This document shows, piece after piece, positions 12,331-22,223 of a stretch of DNA of 64,000 nt. The notes under the pieces were generated by a model that was not told the origin of the DNA, searched no databases, and saw only the letters and a program-made list of their open reading frames with translations. A program made the translations under genes and the position numbers. The DNA lies in NCBI RefSeq assembly GCF_964656455.1, contig NC_135726.1, forward strand, positions 22,207,168-22,271,167. Reading direction: 5' to 3'. The stretch's first letter is position 1. Every line of letters begins with the position of its first letter. Source of the DNA: Halichoerus grypus (taxonomy: Eukaryota; Chordata; Mammalia; Carnivora; Phocidae).

Positions 12331-13942
12331 TGTATGAAATCTGGGATTGAATCAAAGAATGCCAGATGCCTTCAATCTCTCTCTCCCTTTTTTTTTTTTT
12401 TGCAATAAATTGTTTTTGCGTTATGTCTTACCATTGACCATTGCTAATCCTTATAATGTCTACTTTAGACTCTTAAGTCATATGCCAGCATATTTTTCCC
12501 AGGATGAGAGAGAGAAATTTAAAGCTAAATTTAAGGAACTTTAACTGGGAATTAACTAAGAGTAATAGCCGTAAGCCAAATGTCTATTACAATTTCATTG
12601 CTGAGATTTGGAATTTAATATGCTTGAAAATTTCTCAAAGATGTCAAATAGCCAACATTTTCAGAGACAAATCCATTTTTTACTTCTTTCTACATTCAAT
12701 GAAAGCTATGGCCTTGTACTTTCCTTAGATCATAATTTAGATGTCAATCTTTACTACTCTAAAATAGTGGCCCTGGAGTTTTAGCTCTACTTAAGACCAG
12801 CTTCCAAATATAATAAAAAATAGCTATGAAATCAGAAACCTCTTAGTAATTCTACTGGCTCACAGCAGGACCACTTGAAAAGTCACTCAATATAGGAAAG
12901 AAATAAAATGTGCAAGGTTCGGAAGGCAGTGCCAAAAATGAAGTTGAAATGGTTGGAAATATTGTTTTATACCACTTCATCCTTAACACTTTTGTGACAT
13001 TTCACTGAAAAGTTGTATTTTAAGCTCCAAGTAATACTACATAGAATATTGCAACTAACTTTCAGAAAATTTCTCTAAGTGAGCAACTTTTCTATTGATT
13101 TGTGGCCAGGAGCTAGAACAGAGATTTGCCCACACAAGTGTGATTAATTAGACATAACATGGCCCTTCCCATTTTGAATCTTGAGCTTTGAGGGATGATC
13201 TAGTTTCATCTCCTCATTTTAATCACAAGAAGCAGTGATATGGTACATCCATCAAGTCAATACTATGTCCAGCACTATGCTGTCGTTTTCAGGAGGTGAT
13301 CACATTGAAGATGGAGACCATGAGTCAGAGCAAGCGAACACTTACCCAAAGCCTCCTGCAGTTAGAGGCAGAGTCTAAATAAGAATGAACCAAAGTCCAG
13401 TACCTTTCCCTTCACAATTCGAGAATTTTAACATAATTAAACAGGTAATGTCATTGAGGTGATATTAAATGAAGAGTGTACCTGTTTTATGATATATTTT
13501 ATAAGAATATACATTAATGAACTGGTTGCTATTTGTTCCACATAGTTCTTAATTTGTTAGTTAGCATTAAAATAATATGCTTTGCTATTTGTGGTGAAAA
13601 ATATATCTAAAATTTCTATCAGGATTCCATGCTTTCTTATATTTTACATGAGCAGGAGAAAGACTTATTTATTGGCATTAGGCAAATCACTAATCTCTGT
13701 CAATTTAATCTTCAAACTGTATAGAGTAGAAATGCCTATTTTCTTTGAATTTTGCTGCCATTGAATGAAAGATAAATACTATTGATGAAGGTATTTTAAA
13801 ATATTTCAGTCATAATTATTAAAATTAATTATGTTATTCTGTAGTAAGTTCAAAACCTGAGAATACTGAGGCATGATGGTCAATTTTTCCCTATACTATT
13901 TAACTCCAAATAAAGCGGTAGACATACTGAGTTTTCTTGTGA
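12331..13942. other. Unique DNA, nothing recognised
   Basis: No repeat family or exon recognised. Confidence 0.5.
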
Positions 13943-14034
13943 TTTCTTTCTTTCTTTCCTTCTTTCTTTCTTTCTCTTTCTTTCTTTCTTTTTCTTTCTT
14001 TCTTTCTTTCTTTTTCTTTCTTTCTTTCTTTTTT
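13943..14034. repeat. (TTTC)n polypyrimidine tract
   Basis: About 92 bp of almost pure TTTC/TTCT, all pyrimidine on +. Near mirror symmetry makes triplex (H-DNA) formation possible; that is inference. Confidence 0.95.
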
Positions 14035-14379
14035 AACAGGGACTCTTTGCTTGTTTATTTATTTGTTTTGGATTGGTTTTGTTCTGTCTCCTTCTTTATG
14101 GACAGTTTGCCTCATGTCTTGTCTCGCTCTTAAGCCCAGTGTTTCTGTTTTTGAAATCTTTTTCCATTCTTCTAATGTCATACTAATTGAAAATCAAGAA
14201 ATCTTTTTATACATTTCTGAAAGGGGACTAAGTAGCTTGTAAGTAAAATCCTGGATGTGTTTCTTATTAGTAACTGATGAACTTTGTTGCATCTACAGCT
14301 GTTTAGATAAATCATATATCTTGATTTTGTTTTTTTTTATGATCCTTCTACATATAAAACTGGGCAGTAGAGTTCAGTA

Positions 14380-14780
14380 CTAGAGATTATGAAGTGAATA
14401 ATTCATAGTTCTTACCTCAGAAAGCTCACAGTCTAGTGAGGGAGAAAGGCAATTATGTTTAGTTGGTAAGGACTACCATAGAGTAAGCATTCAAGGCTCT
14501 GGGTCCTCAGAGGAGGAATATCTAACACCTAGAGAGGTTACAGGGAATGATTCAATAGAGGCAATATCTAAGCTTATATCTAATGGAAGAAAAGGGATTA
14601 ATCAAAAGGAGAAAGAGAAAAGGCTTCTTAGGCAGATAGAGCAACATAAAAACACAGTTCTTTCTGTACGGTAAGCTGTTTCATGTGTGTAGAGGGCACA
14701 GTGCAAAGAAAGGGCCATTTTTGGTAGTAGCTGGATAAGTTAACGAGGTCCATATCCTGAAGAACTTTTTAAAAGTCAGT
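14380..14780 (+). repeat. Ancient mammalian-wide repeat, probably LINE-derived
   Basis: GAAAGCTCACAGTCTAGTGA, then a purine-rich body ending AGGTCCATATCCTGAAGAAC, follows a common old mammalian repeat whose exact name I cannot assign. Boundaries approximate. Confidence 0.45.
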
Positions 14781-16108
14781 GAAAATTTGATCTTTTCCTG
14801 AGGTTAATATGCCAGGAACATCACCTTCAGGTAAGTGCAGAGTTCTTGTTTTTGCTCTGCCCCCTCCTTCAGTCTGCATTGTCGAGTGAGCTCATATTGA
14901 TCTATCATTAATAAAATAATAGTTGAGAACATAGATGAGGCTGAAGTGAATGTGTGCATGTGTGTTTGTGTGTATAGTGGGAGAAGTGAAAACATATTCT
15001 ATGGGGAGTCTGTAGACAAACAACATGTTGAGTGTTGCAAAGAAGGCTCAAAACATTACATTAATCTAGCAAGAGACATAATTTATCGAGGTTTAGGATA
15101 TAAAAGGGATGCATTTAGTCTGTGAGCTTGAGAACTTCTTAGGCACAGAGTACCTGTCTATTGTTTTTCTTTCGGAATGCCCCCCCCCTTTTCTTTTCTT
15201 GGCAAGAGAATATATGATCATGCTATCTTGCATGTCCTCCATATTAGCACCACTGAATGATGTCACTACCAGTCACTGTCTTGATGAATTAATATATGTC
15301 TAGAGTCACTCTTAACTGTGGAAGGTTGAATTTTCAATAGATCTCTGGTGCTCTTTGATAGTTCCACAAAGACCCTTCACCATCCAGAGGGAGGAGATGG
15401 AAATCATGGTTGAGGGGACAAAGGTGGGACAATAGATTCTCAAACAGAGGGCCTTAAGCATAGGCTGTCACTAGAGTAATTATGGAGGGCTATCCTGGCA
15501 GATACATGTGAGCAATTACTCCAGACATTCATGGTATATAAGGATGGCAAATAAAACAAAAATGGAAGAACTTGGCATGGAAAAGAGGAGGATTTATTGT
15601 CAAATGTTTTAAAGCTTTTAAGAATAAGCAAAAATAAAGCACTTTTTTTTCTCTTATAATATTGCTTTTGCATGCAAACCTTTTCCCAAAAAAGGAATCA
15701 TGTATCCCTATATTCAGATTGTAGTTTGGTTGCTGAATTGTGATTGACACTTTCGGCAGGGGATTGGAGATTACATTTTAAGCCATACTGGTTTTGAGAT
15801 ATAACAGAGATAGGATCCTAAGATAATGCAGTTTAACTAATGGATTTATCATGTACTGAAGATATACTTTTTAAAGAGAGAAAATAAAGTCTCTAGCTAT
15901 CAATACCAGCCAGACTGAAGTTACTGCAGGTTGGCAATCAAATTTGTAAACTCTAAGTGGTTCAGATTGTTGTTAAAACATTGCTAAAGTTTATTAAATA
16001 TGCAGTTTTGTGTACAGCGTGATACATTAGGTGGTGTACTTTCAAATAAAAACATAAAAAATATTGACACAACAGTATTTATTTTAGACATTGCTTTAAA
16101 AGGATATG
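14781..16108. other. Unique DNA, nothing recognised
   Basis: No repeat or exon recognised. A C-run lies at 15180-15188. Confidence 0.5.
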
Positions 16109-16127
16109 TACACACACACACACACAC
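16109..16127. repeat. (CA)n microsatellite
   Basis: Short CA run. Confidence 0.9.
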
Positions 16128-16435
16128 GACATAATACCTCTCCTCAAAGATTCACTCAGGACATGAGGCATAAATATATGACAGGCTAAGTAATAATGCT
16201 TAAACAATACATCGTAAATTGTTATTAGATAGGTTGCCAAAAATAAGTGATATATAAAGTAGTGTCACATACAACGACATCATCTCAACCCAGAAGAGAA
16301 ATTCAATATAAATAGCTTCAACATGATACACAGATTTAAATATTTATAGGCTTCAACTAACTGCAAACGTGTCCTTAGAGATTTCCAGAGGATTTTCACA
16401 TTCTTTGTAATTATCTGTTAATTGATTAATCTTTC

Positions 16436-16556
16436 CACTGGATTTTGGCTCCTGAGGGCAAGGATTGTACGTTAATGTCTCTTAGTATTCCAAATTCCTA
16501 CCCATGTGCTTGACATATAAAAGTCCCTAAACAGATGATTTGATATGTGAATGAAT
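16436..16556 (+). repeat. L2-type 3' end remnant
   Basis: CTCCTGAGGGCAAGGATTGT, then GTGCTTGACATATAAAAGTC, then GTGAATGAATGA: the classic L2 terminal order. Confidence 0.7.
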
Positions 16557-17024
16557 GACACACAAGCAGAGTGAGATGGACCATATTATAGCAATTACCA
16601 GTTGCCTTTGTCTAAGGCCTTGCAAAATGGGACGTCAAGTAATGACAGAGGCCTGGGCAACAGGCTTGCTTTGCAGTCCTCTCTCAAAAAGAAGTGAGAA
16701 GGGCATTTCAGGTAAGGAAAATAATGTGAAGAAAGCGTAACTCTGAAAAAGACTGGTGTAGGTATTATGGATTGAAGAAGTACTAGATATCCTAGTTCTC
16801 CAGACTATCTGGTTAAACATGGAATATTCTGGAGCCCTGGAATAGCTCAGGTTCTTGTTGCAGAGTATTGAGAATCCTAATCTCAGCACATCAAAGGTTG
16901 GCGGGTGGTGTGAGTGTTAGTGATTCCACTGTGGAATTAGGAAACCAATTTCAAGGTCTCCATGATCCTGACAGTCCTTGGGTTGGCATATGTCTGAGCT
17001 GAAGCATATATCACCTCCGGGAGA

Positions 17025-17190
17025 GCAGAGGCAGCCTAGTTTGTTTAAAAAAAGAGCACTAGATTAAGAGTGAGGAGCTCTGATATTGAGATTTGATTCT
17101 GCCTTTAGCAAGTTGTGTGTGTGACTCAGTTTCCTTGCTTGTAGAAAGGGAGGTGGCAGGTCCCACTATCCCTTTTAGATATATCACAGT
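17025..17190 (+). repeat. MIR SINE remnant
   Basis: GAGCACTAGATTAAGAGTGA, GATTTGATTCTGCC, then GTGTGACTCAGTTTCCTTGC: good match to the MIR order. Confidence 0.8.
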
Positions 17191-17339
17191 TGCTCCATGA
17201 TTCTGTGGACTGAGGTGATCCCTGTGTCCTGGGAGAGAAGAGAACTGAAAGTCTACGAGGTGGACTTGTCAGTCTCCTCTCTCCCAGAGGCACTTTCATG
17301 TCATCAAACTGGAGACAGAAAGAGGTGGCAGGTGAAGTG

Positions 17340-17510
17340 CGGCAAACTGGTTAGTAGCATTGGTTTTGTAAGAAAAAGAATCTGAGTTCTGGGCACACAT
17401 GCTGCATCCACTCTTAGTAGCTGCCAAATCTGTAAAATAAAGATAGAAAAATGTACCTCTCCAGGCTGAGTGTTAAATGGGTCCCTAATGTAAAGCGCCT
17501 ATCAGAGCAG
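17340..17510 (+). repeat. MIR SINE remnant
   Basis: AATCTGTAAAATAAAGATAG followed by GGCTGAGTGTTAAATG and GTAAAGCGCCT: the 3' half of a MIR. Confidence 0.65.
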
Positions 17511-17959
17511 GGGAAACACAGTGAGGGCACCTACATTGCTGTTCACCTTATTCTCTCCTGAGATGACCCACTTTTCTTTCACATCTCTTGACTGTTTCAG
17601 GATGGAAAAATGTCTATTTTGATCCTCTTAAAATATGGAAGGAAAATATTGCAAAGTGTGTGGGGTAGAGACAGAGGAGTTATTTTCTTTCTGGAAGCAG
17701 TTATATTAAGAACTCAGAAAAGGGACTGATTACTTGGAATGCAAGTTGTGGGATTTCCTCATATGCTTTTGTCTCTCAAGGAACTATTAGAGGGAATAGG
17801 GCAGAAAAAAGATGATTTTATGATTATCTTCTAAAATAACAACAACAACAGCCAAAACCAAATCCCTGAAGCTCAAACACAATCTCTTAAGATTACAACC
17901 ATCCCTTTGTTGTTACTAGGAAGTGTGAATCCACCCCTTATGGTCCCTTTCTCTCACCT
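17511..17959. other. Unique DNA, nothing recognised
   Basis: No repeat family recognised in this stretch apart from a short (AAC)n at about 17840. Confidence 0.5.
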
Positions 17960-18560
17960 CTGTTCAAAGTCATTATGATGTCCTCCCCTACTTAATCAGA
18001 TGCCAAACCATTTCTCATTAAAACCTAGAACAAGACTCAGACACTTCCCCGTAACTGAAAAGGCTTTGCCAAATGTGCCTCTGGCTTCTGCTTGGTCCCA
18101 TCTCCCCCACCTTCCCCTTTGCTGCCTCCCTCCAGCCTCCCTAATCTCGGAAGCTCTTCCTCTAATCTGCTAAACCAGATTTCATTTCAGGTGTGTTTAT
18201 TTGTGCCTCCAATCGGGAAGACTTCTCTCAGACCTCTGCTTGATAGACTCCTGCCCATCATTCAAGTTCCAGCTCCAATGTCATTCTGCTAAGATACTTC
18301 CTTGATTCCCTTCTCTAAAGCAGTCCCACAGGCTGGATGTTCTCCATGTTCATGAACCTGTTGTATTCCGTTCCTTCCGCTTTCTGAAGATGATTTGACT
18401 TACTGATTCTTTGGTTTGTTGACCAGTTTACTTTCTGTCTTTCCCACCAGGTGGCGAGCTCTCTGAAGACAGGAGCCTTGTAGACTTGGATCACTGCTAT
18501 GTTATCTAGAAGAGTGCCGGGCACCTGGTATGTATTCGATTAATTTTTGCTGAACAAATA
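17960..18560 (+). repeat. L2 LINE 3' region
   Basis: Runs in L2 order: CATTCAAGTTCCAGCTCCAA, TGTCATTCTGCTAAGATACT, then GAGCTCTCTGAAGACAGGAG, then GTGCCGGGCACCTGG before the TGGATGAATGG end. No frame survives. Confidence 0.75.
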
Positions 18561-18561
18561 C

Positions 18562-18636
18562 ATGGATGAATGGATGGATGGATGGATGGATGGATGGATG
18601 GGTGGATGATGGATGGGTGGATGGATGGTTGAATGG
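18562..18636. repeat. (GGAT)n microsatellite at the L2 tail
   Basis: An expanded GGAT array with a few substitutions. It sits exactly where L2 ends in GAATGAATG, so it probably grew from the L2 tail. Confidence 0.95.
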
Positions 18637-18764
18637 ATTTCATTTTAGTACTGTCCTTCCTACCTTGTTTCAGAAGTGAAGAACTCATCCTGCTTCAGCC
18701 TAGCCTCATACCCACTTAGTTAAGCAAATTAGTTCCTTTGCTTAAAAGTGGTTTTCTCTACCTG

Positions 18765-18945
18765 TCTGCAAAATAGCATTATTTGTGGAGTTTTTAGAGC
18801 ACAGACGCCAGTGCTCCATCCACTAATTAAATCAGAATCTCTGTGGGTGGGGCATGAGTATTGATAAAAACAAACAAAATAAACAAATGTGGTAAATCCC
18901 CTGGGTGTTGCTAACATGCAAATGGATTTGACAAACTCCTGGCTT
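18765..18945 (+). repeat. MER5-type hAT (Charlie) remnant
   Basis: Contains AAATCAGAATCTCTGTGGGT, GGGGCATGAGTATTG and CCCCTGGGTGTTGCTAACAT, in the order of MER5 non-autonomous DNA transposons. Confidence 0.65.
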
Positions 18946-19519
18946 ACCTTACTCATCCCAAAGAGAGCTAGCTGTAAAGTAATCTGCCTTCCAGATTCTA
19001 AGAAATGATGTTTGGAAGTAAAGTTTTAAAGTTTGCAATTTGTATTATATGGGAATCTACAAAGAATAACAGACTGGAAAAGACACTATTCTTAACTAAA
19101 ACAAGACACAAATTTTCAGATAGATATCCCATCCTTGATTTTGATACACCATTTATTAACGATCCTAGTTTTGTTTTTTTTTTTTTATAGCTGGTTATTG
19201 TCCTGTTTGTTCTGCTTACATCTTTCTTGCAGGGCTGCTAGGGGTTCCTTTACTAAGCACTGGTGCAAAAGTTAGAGCTCCTTGGATGACAGTGGCATCG
19301 CACTATAACATATTTCAGGCAGATAAACATTGATATGATTTGAATGTGGGTTGTGTGACATCGTTGAGGGAGTTTAGGTGTTTGAAGCAGCTGCAGCAAA
19401 GACTAATGAAAGAATAAAGTGCAATTGAATGTAAGAAGCCCATTTATGCAGAGATTGAAAGATACGCTTTTATTATCTCAATATCAGTTCTCCTTTAAAG
19501 TTCCCAAGCACATGAATTC
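18946..19519. other. Unique DNA, nothing recognised
   Basis: No repeat family or exon recognised. A poly-T run lies at 19175-19187. Confidence 0.5.
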
Positions 19520-19760
19520 TGTTCTACATGAATGTATACGCATTGTTTTATATTGACTTTTGCAGACAGAATCCGTTACATTTACATTTTAATCAATCCA
19601 GATGCAATGGGCCACTGTAATTACCAAACATTTGGAATCCAAATTTTGCTGATTAGAATTCTAAAATGGCGATTTATTAGAAGAGCATAACAATTCCAAA
19701 CGATTTCCTCAGGAGAATCGTCCCATTATTAATTATTAGCAAAAGCTGCTCCCTAAGAGC
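19520..19760. promoter_or_regulatory. Candidate conserved non-coding element
   Basis: Repeat-free sequence with several homeodomain-type cores: TAATTA at 19618-19623 and ATTAATTATTAG at 19728-19739, plus AATCAATCCAGATGCAATGG between. It retains isolated CpGs and has no coding frame. The impression of constraint comes only from composition and motif density; conservation was not measured. Confidence 0.35.
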
Positions 19761-20099
19761 TCCCCAAAAGAGGTTAGAAAGAAAAAAAATCAGAAACTGC
19801 ATAAAGAAGCAGAGAAAGATATATTGATGTAATTGTAGCTAATGTGCTAGGCATCATGACCAAAGAGTGCTTTTTATATCTCTTATTAAAAAAGAAAAGT
19901 GCTAATTTAATTTTAAATATCTGTGAGAAAAATTATAAAGCAGAAAACTGCAAACAGACACTGCTGGGCATAAAACTTTGTCTCTTTTGTGACATGAACC
20001 TGTTTAGAGGCTAGCTTCCTCCTTGCCCCTGCCATGACTTTTCCCCAATGGTTCTTCAACCATGCCACTTAAAATTAGATAGATATGATTAATTTGTCT

Positions 20100-20350
20100 C
20101 TTCCCTGCTCTGAAAAGGCACACTGCATAGGAGCTTTGATCTGATCACGCAGCAGGTCTCCTTATGGTCCAGCCATCCTAGGTTGGAATCAGAGCAAAGG
20201 CTCATATGATTATGTGTGTCATTGTTAATTGAGCGCTAATGTCAGCGTTCATTAGGAACAAAGGAACATGTGGTGTTGCAGCCAGAGCTTAATTTTCTCA
20301 TTAACTGTATAACATTAAGTGGTACCTATGATACTGTGTAACTTCATGCA
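20100..20350. promoter_or_regulatory. Candidate conserved non-coding element
   Basis: A repeat-free block with ATTGTTAATTGAGCGCTAAT at 20221-20240 (SOX-like ATTGTT beside a TTAATT homeodomain core) and CpG-containing TGTCAGCGTTCATTAGG just after. No frame of note. Function is inferred from motif content alone. Confidence 0.35.
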
Positions 20351-20679
20351 AAAGAACATGTTTTGTTTTTACATGGTTATGTTCTTTCAAAGGACTGAAA
20401 ACAATTACTATAAATCCATCTGTTATTACTAAGAAGTCATTTGAATATAATTGGCTTAGGAGCTTCCCTTTTGTAAGAAGGACACCTGCAATAGACACGA
20501 TTCAAATCACAGTGAGTGATTTCCTTTTCCTTCTACTGATGATCATCGGCTGGTTTTCTTGGCATTTGAGACTGGCACATATATGAGCCTCCACCATCCC
20601 CAACTCACCCCCAGAGCTCTTGTGACAGATTTCTAAGTCTGTTTCTCCCAACTGTACCCTGCCACTTACCCTTATTCTT

Positions 20680-20884
20680 TTTTTTTTTTTTTTAATGATT
20701 TTATTTATTTATTTGACAGAGAGAGACACAGCGAGAGAGGGAACACAAGCAAGGGGGAGTGGGAGAGGGAGAAGCGGGCTTCCCGCTGAGCAGGGAGCCC
20801 GATGCGGGGCTCGATCCCAGGACCCTGGGATTATGACCTGAGCCAAAGGCAGACGCTTAACCGACTGAGCCACCCAGGCGCCCC
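20680..20884 (-). mobile_element. CanSINE, minus strand
   Basis: Poly-T start, GATTTTATTTATTTATTTGA, well-preserved body, reversed head GAGCCACCCAGGCGCCCC. Perfect 13-bp target duplication TACCCTTATTCTT at 20667-20679 and 20885-20897. Low divergence from the arctoid consensus suggests a young copy. Confidence 0.97.
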
Positions 20885-20897
20885 TACCCTTATTCTT

Positions 20898-21315
20898 AAT
20901 ACTAATGGCAGCAAGGAACTATCAGCTGCTTTGAAACATTGCCCAGCAAGCCTATGATTTGGCAAATTTGAAGGAAGCACTCTTTCTGATTACACCAATG
21001 AGTGACACAAGCTCCTAAGTATAGGGATGTGCCTGGGCTATCAGGTGAAATCCATCTCCCCTGGAATAACTCAGAGCAGGATTGTGCTGAGCTCTTTGTA
21101 AGATGTTTTTATGTTGGATGATCTAGTTTGAGTTATAAAAATGAAAACAAATATCATATCCAGTTCTGACCTCGGAATGAAGTCTCAGAAATGAAATGAA
21201 GAGGTTCTGGGGTAGAGTGGTAGGAGGAAGTGGAATGTAAAGATCCACTGCTCTGGGGGGACAAAAATGTCAAGAAGGATTTTGTCCATGAAGGGACATA
21301 AAACTAGATGTCTTT
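20898..21315. other. Unique DNA, nothing recognised
   Basis: No repeat or exon recognised between the two flanking SINEs. Confidence 0.5.
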
Positions 21316-21328
21316 AAAATTGTCTTGG

Positions 21329-21525
21329 AGGGGCACCTGAGTGGCTCAGTCGGTTGAGCGTCAGACTCTTGGTTTTAGCTCAGGTCATGATCTTGGGGTT
21401 GTGGGGTCGAGCCCCGCATCAGGCTCTGCGCTCAGCAGGGAGTCTGCCTGGGTTTCTCGCTCCCTTTCCCCCTCCCCCCACTTTCATGCTCTTGCTCTCT
21501 AAAATAAATAATCTTAAAATTAAAT
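21329..21525 (+). mobile_element. CanSINE, + strand
   Basis: Head GGGGCACCTGAGTGGCTCAG, GTCGAGCCCCGCATCAGGCT (B-box region), tail TAAAATAAATAATC. Target duplication AAAATTGTCTTGG at 21316-21328 and 21526-21538. Confidence 0.96.
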
Positions 21526-21733
21526 AAAATTGTCTTGGGATGCCTGAATATTAAAAATGGGAAAAGAAAGGCTTTCTTGTAACTCAGCTTAAATCATGAT
21601 TAGAAGTAAATAACCTTTCTACAGGGACAAATTAGGCTGGCTGAAGCTTGGGGTGAGTTTGGGAGTGAATGGGGTGAGGCATGATAAGTCAAGAAAAGAG
21701 TTAGGAATGGGTGACCATGCTGAATTTCCAAGA

Positions 21734-21749
21734 TGGCAGAAGTAGTTTT
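21734..21749. repeat. L1 target-site duplication, 3' side
   Basis: TGGCAGAAGTAGTTTT, identical to 28839-28854. The pre-insertion site reads AGTTTT/AGG, which fits L1 endonuclease preference for TTTT/A. Confidence 0.97.
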
Positions 21750-22223
21750 TTTTTTTTTATTTTTTTTATTGTTATGTTAATCCCCATACATTACATCTTT
21801 AGTTTTAGATGTAGTGTTCCATGATTCATTGTTTGTGCATAATACCCAGTGCTCCATGCAGAACGTGCCCTCTTTAATACCCATCACCAGGCTAACCCAT
21901 CCTCCCACCCCCCTCCCCTCTAGAACCCTCAGTTTGTTTTTCAGAGTCCATCGTCTCTCATGGTTCGTCTACCCCTCCGATTTCCCCCCCTTCATTCTTC
22001 CCCTTCTGCTATCTTCTTCTTCTTCTTCTTTTTTTTTTTTTTTTTCTTAACATATATTGCATTATTTGTTTCAGAGGTACAGGTCTGAGATTCAACAGTC
22101 TTGCACAATTCACAGCACTTACCAGAGCACATACCCTCCCCAGTGTCTGTCACCCAGTCACCCCATCCCTCCCACCCCACCCCCCAATCCAGCAACCCTC
22201 AGTTTCCTGAGATTAAGAATTCC
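21750..22223 (-). other. L1 3' UTR with internal poly-A and terminal tail
   Basis: On minus, ORF2 is followed by sequence ending in an internal A-run with AAG repeats (22015-22046). A second unit follows, with CTCATGGTTCGTCT on + near 21957, and then the A-rich tail (21750-21775). The internal A-run plus a second 3' segment is shared in part by the fragment at 5454 but not by the composite copy at 32.6 kb, which stops its L1 text at the internal A-run. Confidence 0.85.

Noticed and set aside
18562..18636. GGAT array considered as a CRISPR-like repeat array
   Set aside because: Contiguous 4-bp units without spacers in mammalian DNA; it is a microsatellite grown from an L2 tail.
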